Shown in pieces: positions 35,009 through 42,963 of a DNA stretch of 64,000 bases. Location of the stretch: positions 496,001 through 560,000 of the forward strand of contig NZ_JADEWH010000001.1 in NCBI RefSeq assembly GCF_015207755.1. The letters run 5' to 3'. The position numbers were made by a program, and so were the translations under genes. Numbering within the stretch: position 1 is the first letter of the stretch; each line of letters starts with the position of its first letter. The notes below the pieces were generated by a model. The model had not been told where the DNA came from, did not search any database, and saw nothing but the letters and a program-made list of their open reading frames with translations. This DNA comes from Nodularia sp. LEGE 06071. Its GTDB lineage: Bacteria > Cyanobacteriota > Cyanobacteriia > Cyanobacteriales > Nostocaceae.

Positions 35009-35716
35009 ATGGCGCAACTACAACGAATTGCGATCGCACCGTTTCAAATTCAAGCAACTCTGATTACTCTGACAAAAGAGCAACAACATTATCTCGTCCG
35101 AGTGTTGCGGTTACGTCCAGGCGATCGCTTCATTGCGATGAATGGTCAAGGAAAATGGTGGTTAGCTCAGTTAGCAGGAGAACAAGCCCAGGTTTTAGAA
35201 ACACTCACTGTAGAAACAGAATTATCTATAGCCATCACCCTCATGGTAGCCTTACCCAAAGGTAATGGATTTGATGAAATAGTCCGTTATTGTACAGAAT
35301 TGGGTGTAACTTGTATTGCTCCGGTATTGAGCGATCGCACCTTACTAAATCCCAGTCCGCAAAAACTCGAACGTTGGCGACGCATAGCCACAGAAGCCGC
35401 CGAACAATCAGAACGCGCTTTTGTACCCACAATATTAGAACCTGTAGCTTTTAGTGCGGCTATGACTGCGAGTCCAGCAACTCACCGTTATATTTGTGAA
35501 GGGCGTGGAGATTATCCGCATTTAAACAACGTCATTAAAACTGATACACCTGAAATCATTATTGCTACTGGCCCGGAAGGGGGATGGACAGACAAAGAAA
35601 TTGAGAGTGCGATCGCATCAGGATTTCAACCAGTATCCCTTGGTCGTCGGATCTTGCGCGCAGTTACAGCACCAGTAGTAGCATTAACCTTAATTTCCGC
35701 AAGTTGTGAAGTATAA
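35009..35716 (+). CDS. rsmE: 16S rRNA (uracil-1498-N3) methyltransferase RsmE
   Basis: This 235-residue SPOUT methyltransferase has an N-terminal PUA-like part (ITLTKEQQHYLVRVLRLRPG). The knotted SAM-binding region is IIIATGPEGGWTDKEIE and LGRRILRAVTAPVVAL. It methylates U1498 in the decoding centre of 16S rRNA. A TnpB-type element begins directly after its stop on the opposite strand. Confidence 0.95.
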   Translation: MAQLQRIAIAPFQIQATLITLTKEQQHYLVRVLRLRPGDRFIAMNGQGKWWLAQLAGEQAQVLETLTVETELSIAITLMVALPKGNGFDEIVRYCTELGVTCIAPVLSDRTLLNPSPQKLERWRRIATEAAEQSERAFVPTILEPVAFSAAMTASPATHRYICEGRGDYPHLNNVIKTDTPEIIIATGPEGGWTDKEIESAIASGFQPVSLGRRILRAVTAPVVALTLISASCEV

Positions 35717-35731
35717 TTGACACTCTCAGGT

Positions 35732-37054
35732 TTAAAGACACTGAGATTCTGCGGACATAGTAGATTTAGGTAGTACCCAAAGTCTAACTCTCGCTACGGT
35801 CGTCAAACACCGTCTACCCAGTAGGCCCAAGTCTATGCTTAGATTGCTGGCTACTTTTCTGAGAATATTTGCTGCTCCGTTCAAATCAGCATTTACAACT
35901 GACCCATTATCTGACCGATACAATCCACGTTCAACACGCTTCCCAGATGCTTTCCACCCGTCAGGTTTAGAACCATATACTGGTAGGGAGTCTCCATCTA
36001 AATAGCTTGCTTTTGAGGTGTAAGATTCTTCGGTTTCCTGAAATCTGATTCCGTGCAAATCACACAGTTGTTTTAATCGGTCTTTAAGCTTACCTAAAGG
36101 CATCTGAACAAACTTTTGATTGTTTACTCTGCCTATATTGGCATTGGATTTAAAGCCTTCATTCCATCCAATTACTAATGTTCCAAGTCCGGATTTTAAG
36201 CAATGGTCAATTATTAGCTTTGCTGATTTATTTATACCATCTTTCATTTGATGGTTACGCTTACGAGTTACTCTATCCAGCCAATTATCCCAGTAACCTT
36301 CTGGTTTATTTTCTTTACGGGTCGATACTTTTTTATTCCAGAGTTGATTCATTGCTTTCATCGCACGAGCATCAATCAATAAGGAATTACCGAGAGTATC
36401 AACACAAGCAGCTAGGTTATCAGCAGTTCCAAGGTCTATCGATAGAGCCTGATTAATATCTAAATCATGTGTTTGCTTCTCAACTTTGTAAGACATCTCC
36501 AGATAGAAAGCACCATTTTTAGGAAGAATTGTCAACTCTTTAACTTGGGAATAATCAATATTTGAAGGCATTGGTAGGAAAAACTCGGAAACACCAAACC
36601 ATCTTTTAACTGTTAGTCCTAAAGAAAATCTAAGTTGACTTTCGACAAGTGTTGGCTTTTGTCCTCCTGAGTTGGGATAAGCTACTTTGAATAGTTTTGA
36701 GCCTGTCAAGTAATTAGGTACTTTAGGCTGGAAATGCAATTGACCTTTGAGAAACAAAGACTTCAGTTCTTTAAAAGACTTAAAACCCTCGGTTACGGAC
36801 ATTAAAGTTTGCTGCATCGGAGTTGATGGCATTGATTGAGCAACCAGTGATTTACTAATAGATTCTTCGTAAATCAAATCAAACTTACTGGTCAGCAATT
36901 TTCCAGTTTTAAAAAATGTTTGCCTAGCGAAGTAAACGCCGTTATTGTAAAGTTTCCCTGACTGTTGACAGAGATACTCTAAGATTGATTTTGTTTCGTC
37001 GCTAGGCGATAGCAAGACTTGTTGGACTCCCATTGACTTCTTTGCTTTAGACAT
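35732..37054 (-). CDS. TnpB-family RNA-guided nuclease-like transposase protein
   Basis: This protein of about 440 residues has a RuvC-like catalytic set: SIDLGTADNLAACVD (Asp), LVIGWNEGFKSNA (Glu) and VNADLNGAANILRK (Asp). The zinc-ribbon region reads ESYTSKASYLDGDSLPVYG, where ordinary TnpB proteins have paired cysteines, so the zinc finger appears lost or replaced. The start is ATG 37054 or TTG at 37069. TnpB proteins use an RNA from the element's 3' end as guide; such an RNA would span the 3' end of this gene to about 35717. Whether it remains active is unknown. Confidence 0.88.
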   Translation of the reverse strand: MSKAKKSMGVQQVLLSPSDETKSILEYLCQQSGKLYNNGVYFARQTFFKTGKLLTSKFDLIYEESISKSLVAQSMPSTPMQQTLMSVTEGFKSFKELKSLFLKGQLHFQPKVPNYLTGSKLFKVAYPNSGGQKPTLVESQLRFSLGLTVKRWFGVSEFFLPMPSNIDYSQVKELTILPKNGAFYLEMSYKVEKQTHDLDINQALSIDLGTADNLAACVDTLGNSLLIDARAMKAMNQLWNKKVSTRKENKPEGYWDNWLDRVTRKRNHQMKDGINKSAKLIIDHCLKSGLGTLVIGWNEGFKSNANIGRVNNQKFVQMPLGKLKDRLKQLCDLHGIRFQETEESYTSKASYLDGDSLPVYGSKPDGWKASGKRVERGLYRSDNGSVVNADLNGAANILRKVASNLSIDLGLLGRRCLTTVARVRLWVLPKSTMSAESQCL

Positions 37055-37111
37055 TGTTTCGACCTGCAATGTGATAATAAGTTAGTATATCAACATATAT
37101 AGTAAATACAA

Positions 37112-37294
37112 ATGCCATTTCAGAAACATAACAAATTAGGTTTCACGAGTAAGCAACCATTCGATAAAGATCCTGTGTGCTTCAAAGTTTTACCAGGAGT
37201 CAAGGCTAAGTTAAAAGCCGTCCCAAACTGGCAAGAACGGTTGCGAGAATTCACTGATAAACTTATAGAAGAAATAAAGGTTGAAGGCGACTAA
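37112..37294 (+). CDS. Small basic protein divergent from TnpB (60 aa)
   Basis: The sequence starts MPFQKHNKLGFTSKQPFDKD and ends REFTDKLIEEIKVEGD. I recall similar small proteins beside TnpB genes of cyanobacterial elements. It is basic in the first half and amphipathic helical in the second. It starts 57 bp from the TnpB start in divergent orientation, and its stop lies inside a hairpin at 37285-37300. A regulatory or antitoxin-like role for TnpB is conceivable; no function is known. Confidence 0.7.
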   Translation: MPFQKHNKLGFTSKQPFDKDPVCFKVLPGVKAKLKAVPNWQERLREFTDKLIEEIKVEGD

Positions 37295-37300
37295 AGTCGC
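37285..37300 (+). terminator. GGCGACTAAAGTCGCC hairpin over the 60-aa gene stop
   Basis: A perfect palindrome with six-base arms (GGCGAC/GTCGCC) contains the TAA stop. It has no T-run, so it could be an element end or a weak terminator. Confidence 0.45.
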
Positions 37301-37361
37301 CCGTTTCGCTTCCCTCTCAGGGAGCCAAGCCACGCTCGTTTCCCGCATACCGTGTATTCCT

Positions 37362-38456
37362 ATGATTAAACAAGTTGCTACAGCCTTTGAGCGTAAAGAT
37401 TATCACACAGCAGCCAAACTACTCAAACAGCTGTTAAAAGAAGAACCTGAAAATCCTTGGGTGCAATTTTATCTAGGACAGCTGCATGAAGTATCTGGAA
37501 AGCGCCAAGAAGCCGAAAAAATTTATCGCCAACTGCTCAGGAATACAACTAATACCAAAATAGTCAACCAAGCCCGCCAAGGTTTGCAGCGACTCCAAGA
37601 AATAGTCCAAGAAGAAAGACAACGCGCCATATCCAAAGCCACATCTGAACCCAGTCACGCTGAACCAGGCGTATTAGTCTTAGAACCTTTAGTCACAGAA
37701 CTGAAAACTATAGCCGCGCCAAAATTTGCTGAAATTATGCAACTAGACTCTTACAGCGCCAGGCTAGTGCTACCGAGTCGCGCCTGGAGATTATATCGGA
37801 CTGGACAAATAGGAGAACTCAAATATTATGGTCAACAGCTACAGCAAGCTGGAATTCCTTGCTTCTGGAAAACCATAGCCGCAATACAGCAAATTCAAGT
37901 TTTTCAGATCCAATATTTTTCCGAATCTGACCCCAAACCTACTGTTGTTTGCCGCAGTCACGAAAATCAACTTGGTTCCCTGACATTTGACTGGTCAGAA
38001 GTCACAGCCAAAGTAGTCGGACTATTACCCATTTTTGAGCAAGTTATAGACGTAGACAGCCGCCGCCAATTAGAATGGAAAACCCAAACCCAAGACTATG
38101 CCGAATTTTGCGATTTACACATACCTAGTAGAAATTGCATTCTCCGGCTTTATGATCATGGCTATGAATTCCTCAAAGGTGTAGAAATTGCTGATCAAGC
38201 GAGCCAAAATACAATCACCATTAATTGGAATAGCTTACTGCAATGGATTTCGCCACATATCCCACAAGTGAAAACTTGGTCAAATTTCACACCCTTCGCA
38301 GAAACAGCATTAGATCAAATAGAAATGCTGGGCAACATTCAGTCTCACATTCACCTATTTCGTAGGGAAAAGACCAATTGGGACCCAGCGTTTCATTTAT
38401 ATAGTAGCTTGGTATTTTTGAACGGACTTCAAGATGGTAGGGGAAGTGAAGAATAA
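37362..38456 (+). CDS. TPR-repeat cyanobacterial protein (364 aa)
   Basis: From ATG 37362 (MIKQVATAFERKDYHTAAKL) the N-terminal 70 residues form two TPR-like repeats (NPWVQFYLGQLHEVSGKRQE, then AEKIYRQLL). After a linker, a larger domain of unknown type follows (LPSRAWRLYRTGQIGELKYY, then ILRLYDHGYEFLKG). The reading frame continues upstream into the TnpB-type element, but those 27 residues are not part of the gene. The insertion lies just upstream of this start and may have replaced its promoter. Confidence 0.75.
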   Translation: MIKQVATAFERKDYHTAAKLLKQLLKEEPENPWVQFYLGQLHEVSGKRQEAEKIYRQLLRNTTNTKIVNQARQGLQRLQEIVQEERQRAISKATSEPSHAEPGVLVLEPLVTELKTIAAPKFAEIMQLDSYSARLVLPSRAWRLYRTGQIGELKYYGQQLQQAGIPCFWKTIAAIQQIQVFQIQYFSESDPKPTVVCRSHENQLGSLTFDWSEVTAKVVGLLPIFEQVIDVDSRRQLEWKTQTQDYAEFCDLHIPSRNCILRLYDHGYEFLKGVEIADQASQNTITINWNSLLQWISPHIPQVKTWSNFTPFAETALDQIEMLGNIQSHIHLFRREKTNWDPAFHLYSSLVFLNGLQDGRGSEE

Positions 38457-38513
38457 TATCTCATACCCGAATAGCACTAAGATAACGGCAAATCTATTAT
38501 TTACAAGGCTTTT

Positions 38514-38558
38514 GGGTGTGGGGTGTCGGGTGTCGGGTGTCGGGTGTGGGGTGTGGGG
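38514..38558. repeat. GGGTGTC heptamer tandem repeat
   Basis: Six consecutive variants of GGGTGTC/GGGTGTG occupy the gap between convergent genes. Further G/C-rich low-complexity sequence follows to 38700. Confidence 0.8.
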
Positions 38559-38709
38559 AATTAAGAAGATGTTGAACTCTAGAATGTACTAAGATTCAAT
38601 TTTCTTGAACACTACACCCAACACCCTATCCCCTACCCCCTGCCTTGACGAGGTTTCGGCTTATCTTCGTGCCATTCTCTAATACCCTATTCCCCATACT
38701 TTCGCCAAC

Positions 38710-39192
38710 TTAGTTAGAAGTTTTCATTTTACTAGCCATATCTAGGTAAGAACTCATGTTCGCACCTGGACGACGACGACCATTAGAGCTAGAAGCTGAA
38801 GGAGCAAGATATTTGGGTGCAAATGTAGTTTCAGCCGGAGGTGTTTTTGTGCCGTTGGATGTTGCTGCTGGGGCTGTAGCGGGTTCAGCTTGAGGAGCTT
38901 TGCCATTTTTTGATGACTTTACTTGAGGCGTTTTTTTAGCCGTAGGTGCATTGCTCTTCGCCGCCAGGGCATCTCCTGGAGAATTTACGGCTACTGATGC
39001 CGCAGGTTTTGTACCATTAGCTGTTGCGGCTGGGGACACCTCTTTCTGTTTAGGTGTAGCTGCTGGTGCTTTCTCAGATGCAGTTTCATCTAACTGCAAG
39101 TAGTAGCCATTGCTTTTTCCTTTTTTACCAGGTAACAACCCAGTGATGAAACCCAGAATACCTGTGATTAACTTTTTGATAAAACCGAACAT
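38710..39192 (-). CDS. Ala/Pro/Lys-rich protein with amphipathic N-terminus (160 aa)
   Basis: The first 30 residues are an amphipathic membrane-associating helix (MFGFIKKLITGILGFITGLL, then PGKKGKSNGYYLQL). The remainder is low-complexity Ala/Pro/Thr/Lys sequence with repeated motifs such as PAATPKQKEVSPAAT and AATSNGTKTPPAE. It ends in a conserved-looking SSYLDMASKMKTSN. The structured ends with a disordered middle suggest a membrane-tethered linker protein. No family is recognised beyond cyanobacterial hypothetical. Confidence 0.7.
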   Translation of the reverse strand: MFGFIKKLITGILGFITGLLPGKKGKSNGYYLQLDETASEKAPAATPKQKEVSPAATANGTKPAASVAVNSPGDALAAKSNAPTAKKTPQVKSSKNGKAPQAEPATAPAATSNGTKTPPAETTFAPKYLAPSASSSNGRRRPGANMSSYLDMASKMKTSN

Positions 39193-39675
39193 GAAAATTT
39201 CTCCTGTCTTTATATATCTGTAAACTTGACCGTGGTTTAAAAAAGCCGCAGAATATTACATTTTTTTGCGCCAACTATGCCATTAGAGTGACAAAGCTTA
39301 TAATTATCTACTTAATTAACATTGTAGTAAAACTACAGAGCAAACAGTCTTAACTCTTTAGTGCAAGCACTCGCAACTTGTAGACATCAACGATTAATTA
39401 TTAAATTTTCCGGTAGCTAAGAGCAAGATTCTGAAAGAATGCTTAATCAAACTTAACATTTTTTGGTTTAGCTCACACAGATTTATTCAAAAAATTAGAC
39501 AATAGAATTGTTTGGCGATCGCGAAACGCAGCACAGTTACTCAGCAAAACAATCTTGCATACCATTGAATTTCCCCATTTTCCAACCAGTGGGAGAAGTG
39601 TCATAACTTATTGACAGCCCATGAAAGTAATCAGTTAAATTTGCTACAGAGTTTTGATACAGGCAAACTAGGGAA
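39193..39675. other. Intergenic 483 bp between divergent genes
   Basis: There is no gene and no repeat apart from one HIP1 site near 39515. AT-rich sequence here probably holds promoters for both flanking genes. Confidence 0.5.
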
Positions 39676-40344
39676 ATGAACACCAAAAACCAACAGCGTA
39701 ACTCGGTGTTATTGATACATGGTATTGATGACACGGGAGCCGTTTTTAATAAAATGGTGGATTACTTAAGACAATTGGGTTGGTCTGTGTATACCCTGAA
39801 TCTCATTCCTAATAATGGTGAAGTTGGACTTGATATTTTGGCACAGCAGATAGCTGACTATGTTGTCAATACCTTTGCTCCAGAAGAATCAATCGATTTA
39901 ATCGGCTTCAGCATGGGAGGAATTGTCAGCCGTTACTATGTTCAACGGCTAGGAGGAATTAACCGTGTACAGAGGTTTATCACTATTTCCTCACCTCATC
40001 ATGGAACTGTGACGGCTTATGCTTCTCAACGTCACGGCTGCTTGCAAATGCGCCGCAATAGTGAATTTATCCAGGATTTAAATGCTGATGCTGTGATGTT
40101 AGGGCAGCTCAATTTTACATCGATTTGGACACCCTATGATTTGATGATCGTTCCGGCAAAGAGTTCACAAATGCCATTAGGAAAAGAAGTAGTAGTACCA
40201 GTTGTACTGCACTCTTGGATGTTGACAGATTATCGGAGTTTGGCAGCCGTAGCATCTGCTTTGTCAGAGCCAATTAAGTCCGGTCACCAATTTGGCTACA
40301 CTGGGAACTTCCAAAAATCGCCTCTGGGTGGCGGTAATATTTAA
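39676..40344 (+). CDS. Alpha/beta-hydrolase, lipase-like
   Basis: This 222-residue hydrolase has the oxyanion segment VLLIHGIDDTGAVFNKMVDY and the nucleophile elbow IGFSMGGIVSRYY, with Ser in GFSMG. TISSPHHGT is typical of triacylglycerol lipases of the LipA/EstA type. Candidate acid and His are Asp in TPYDLMIVP and His in VVLHSWMLTD. It has no signal peptide. The last 71 bp overlap the convergent VOC gene. Confidence 0.87.
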   Translation: MNTKNQQRNSVLLIHGIDDTGAVFNKMVDYLRQLGWSVYTLNLIPNNGEVGLDILAQQIADYVVNTFAPEESIDLIGFSMGGIVSRYYVQRLGGINRVQRFITISSPHHGTVTAYASQRHGCLQMRRNSEFIQDLNADAVMLGQLNFTSIWTPYDLMIVPAKSSQMPLGKEVVVPVVLHSWMLTDYRSLAAVASALSEPIKSGHQFGYTGNFQKSPLGGGNI

Positions 40345-40705
40345 ATTCCATCAAATTGTAAAAGGGATCTTCTAAAAAGAAGGTGCGATGTTCTAAGGGA
40401 GAATCAACAAAGCGACTTTTAGGTGATTCCCGAAAGATTAGATTTTGCTTTTGTGCTTTTTCTAGTAATTCCTCCCAGTCATGTTCCTGAATAAAAATTA
40501 GTCCAAAGTGTCTGGGGTATATAGTCCTTTGGGGTGATGGAGTTTCCTTGGTGACGTGCGCTACCAATTGATGACCATAGAGATTCAGAATCAGCGCTTG
40601 GGGACTTTCACGCCCTGGGATGCAGCCGAGGGCATCGACATAATATGCTTTAGTTTGGGCAATGTCAGTCACCGGAAAAGCTAGATGAAATAAAGTTTGG
40701 CTCAT
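40274..40705 (-). CDS. VOC family protein (glyoxalase/dioxygenase fold)
   Basis: This 143-residue protein has two beta-alpha-beta-beta-beta modules. It starts LFHLAFPVTDIAQTKAYYVD, with a metal-ligand His at the strand end. RHFGLIFIQEHDWEELLEKA is the second module start, and FFLEDPFYNLMEFKYYRHPE supplies the Glu ligand. The tail after residue 132 runs into the lipase gene and is probably not functional. The substrate is unknown. Confidence 0.87.
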   Translation of the reverse strand: MSQTLFHLAFPVTDIAQTKAYYVDALGCIPGRESPQALILNLYGHQLVAHVTKETPSPQRTIYPRHFGLIFIQEHDWEELLEKAQKQNLIFRESPKSRFVDSPLEHRTFFLEDPFYNLMEFKYYRHPEAIFGSSQCSQIGDRT

Positions 40706-41207
40706 AGCTATTGTTATCCAGACAAATAGTTGGTGCTATATACAAATTTATGCCGTCAAATCCTGATTGTGGTCAAACAATTTTGGATTTTAAATTTGCG
40801 ATCTTCGTAATGTACGCAGCGAGTGCGAGTATTTTAGATTGATTAGCAGGCAAAGGGGCGGGACTTGAAGCAAAATCCCAAATCCCAAATCCCAAATCCC
40901 AAATCCCAAATCTAAAATCTAAAATCTAAAATCTAAAATTGCTACGGTCAATTTGCACACAGTTTTAAATAATTTCAACTTATATCCTTATTAACGATGT
41001 TTGCGTGGAGTGGGGTAGAGATGCGGTTAATTGCGTCTGTACAAGTAGGGAAAGATTTTTTGGTTGTTTTCCCTGTTTCTGCTCTCCTTGACCTGTAAGA
41101 GGAATAAAACCTCGGCATTGTTTCCATGAGGTAGTGGCAGAAATTCAACATCCCAGTTCTAAAATTGGTTATTCTGTTGATATTCTGGCAAAACTACTCA
41201 TGATTTA
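40706..41207. other. Intergenic 502 bp, repeat-rich
   Basis: No gene is supportable. Heptamer repeats occupy 40873-40940; the rest is AT-rich with the TGTACGCAGCGAGTGCGAG-type filler common in Nostocales. Confidence 0.5.
40873..40940. repeat. Heptamer arrays AAATCCC then AAAATCT
   Basis: Five to six copies of AAATCCC run directly into four copies of AAAATCT, two related heptamers in tandem. Similar ATTTTAG heptamers occur near 18610-18640. Confidence 0.85.
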
Positions 41208-41213
41208 TTGCTG

Positions 41214-42044
41214 ATGTTATCTTTTATTGACTCTGCAAATCCCTGGTTAGTAGCAATAGGATTGAACACAATTTTATTGGGTTTAGTATGGATTGCTCCC
41301 AAACAGCTACTGACTCCAGCAGGAATATTTCACGCCTGGTTACTGGGAGTCCTCATTTGGGTAACTCTCGGTTGGCAAGGATATCTAGTGGTAGGGTTCT
41401 ATTTTTTAGTTGGTTCTGGTGTAACACGTATTGGCATGGCACAAAAAGAAGCAGCAGGAATAGCGGAAAAGCGTTCTGGCGCTAGAGGCCCGGAAAATGT
41501 CTGGGGTTCTGCTCTGACTGGAGCTTTGTGTGCATTGGGAGTAGGGATTCTCAATTCAGGTTTAGTCCCCAGTACCCAGTCCCTTGTCCCGTTCGGCTTC
41601 GCTCACGGCCAGCCTAGTCCCCAGATCCTACTGTTGTTAGGCTATGTGGCGAGTTTTAGTACTAAGCTTTCGGATACCACTGCGAGCGAAGTTGGTAAAG
41701 CCTACGGTAAACGCACCTTTTTGATTACTACACTCCAACCCGTATCTCGTGGTACAGAGGGAGCAGTGAGTTTAGAGGGGACTGTAGCCGGGGTGGTGGC
41801 TTCGATCGCGATCGCCTGCGTCGGTTGGGCTGTTGGTTTGATAGATTTATTCGGGATAGCTTGGTGCATATTGGCTGCATTTATCGCTACCAATTTAGAA
41901 AGTGTCATTGGCGCAACATTGCAATCTAAATATGACTGGCTCACCAATGAAGTAGTAAATATCTTCAATACATTAATCGGTGCGATCGCCGCCATGCTGA
42001 TCGCCTTATTCTGGACAATGATTATTTCTTCATTCCCTGCCTAA
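41214..42044 (+). CDS. DUF92/VTE6-like membrane protein
   Basis: This protein of about 276 residues has six membrane helices. The family blocks are GVTRIGMAQKEAAGIAEKRS, ARGPENVWGSALTGALCALG, then FSTKLSDTTASEVGKAYGKR and VSRGTEGAVSLEGTVAGVVA. Cyanobacterial and plant members act as phytyl-phosphate kinase (VTE6) in tocopherol and chlorophyll phytol salvage, so that role is likely. Between the second and third blocks the sequence NSGLVPSTQSLVPFGFAHGQ is encoded by intergenic-type repeat DNA and looks like an in-frame insertion. Confidence 0.87.
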   Translation: MLSFIDSANPWLVAIGLNTILLGLVWIAPKQLLTPAGIFHAWLLGVLIWVTLGWQGYLVVGFYFLVGSGVTRIGMAQKEAAGIAEKRSGARGPENVWGSALTGALCALGVGILNSGLVPSTQSLVPFGFAHGQPSPQILLLLGYVASFSTKLSDTTASEVGKAYGKRTFLITTLQPVSRGTEGAVSLEGTVAGVVASIAIACVGWAVGLIDLFGIAWCILAAFIATNLESVIGATLQSKYDWLTNEVVNIFNTLIGAIAAMLIALFWTMIISSFPA

Positions 42045-42204
42045 TTCTTTTCAAAAAAATCACAAGTAAATTTACATAACACTCTTCGGGTGTAATTTCC
42101 GTGTATCTATACGACGGTTTAAATTGGGCATTTTTGGGTTTTCAGGTGGCTAATATATATTTTGTAGAATATAAGACTTTCGCTGTTCTTTATCGGTTTA
42201 GTTC

Positions 42205-42963
42205 ATGGAATCTTCATCATTTTTGCTAGTAGATGACCAGCCCATTTTTATAAATCAAGCAGTAAAATATCTGCAAGCCTCTGGAAAATTAGCGCATTTC
42301 ATTGGCGACATTCTCCGCCAGTATGTAATCGAACAAGAAATCCAAACGCGAGATGACATCCAAATCAACCCCGTTTTAACAGAACAAACAATCATTGATT
42401 TCCGCCTCAAAAATCAACTAAATGACCCCCAAACTTTTCAAGAATGGTTACAGACAAATGTTACAGATTACGCTACCTTTTACGAATCAATTGCCTTGGG
42501 TTTTAAATTAGAAAAACTAAAAGTTTTGATTACAGAAGCAAAAATCTCAGAATACTTTATTGAACGCAAAATTTTTCTGGATCGAGTGATAGTTTCCCGG
42601 ATTGTTGTTGACAATCAAGAAATAGCTGAAGAGCTAAAAACCCAAATTGAAGAAGGAGGTAGTTTTGAGCAACTAGCAAGAGAATATTCCTTGTCAGAAG
42701 ATCGAATGGTCAACGGCATGATGGGGCCAGTCAGCCGAGGCACAATGCCAGATCAATTGAGAGCAGTTATTGATATAGCTAGTCCTGGACAAGTTGTGGG
42801 ACCAATAGAAATCGAGGGACGTTATGGCTTATTTCGCTTAGAACAATTTTTGCCAGCGTCTTTAGAAGATATGCAACTCCAACAAGCACTACAAAATGAA
42901 TTATTTGAGAAATGGCTAGTCGAGAAAATTCAAAAGCTGACGGTCAAACTACAAATGAGCTAA
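42205..42963 (+). CDS. Parvulin-type peptidylprolyl isomerase
   Basis: This 252-residue SurA-like protein has an N-terminal chaperone region of helices (residues 1-130). A parvulin rotamase domain follows: RIVVDNQEIAEELKTQIEEG, then LAREYSLSEDRMVNGMMGPV and GPIEIEGRYGLFRLEQFLP. It lacks a signal peptide, so it may act in the cytoplasm on secretion substrates. Its end overlaps the start of the ABC exporter by 52 bp, showing co-translation. Parvulins are frequent partners of such exporters in cyanobacteria. Confidence 0.9.
   Translation: MESSSFLLVDDQPIFINQAVKYLQASGKLAHFIGDILRQYVIEQEIQTRDDIQINPVLTEQTIIDFRLKNQLNDPQTFQEWLQTNVTDYATFYESIALGFKLEKLKVLITEAKISEYFIERKIFLDRVIVSRIVVDNQEIAEELKTQIEEGGSFEQLAREYSLSEDRMVNGMMGPVSRGTMPDQLRAVIDIASPGQVVGPIEIEGRYGLFRLEQFLPASLEDMQLQQALQNELFEKWLVEKIQKLTVKLQMS

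Larger units (their letters stand above)
35717..37325. mobile_element. TnpB-type element with divergent small gene (approximate limits)
   Basis: The element consists of the minus-strand TnpB gene and a plus-strand 60-residue gene, separated by 57 bp. At the left end CTCAG and CTGAG form a small hairpin just after rsmE, and at the right GGCGACTAAAGTCGCC (37285-37300) and CTTCCCTCTCAGGGAG are hairpins. No TnpA is present, so it is non-autonomous or mobilised in trans. The exact ends are not determined. Confidence 0.7.

Noticed and set aside
40873-40940. Heptamer array considered as a CRISPR
   Set aside because: Repeats are 7 bp in direct contact with no spacers; no cas gene in the window.
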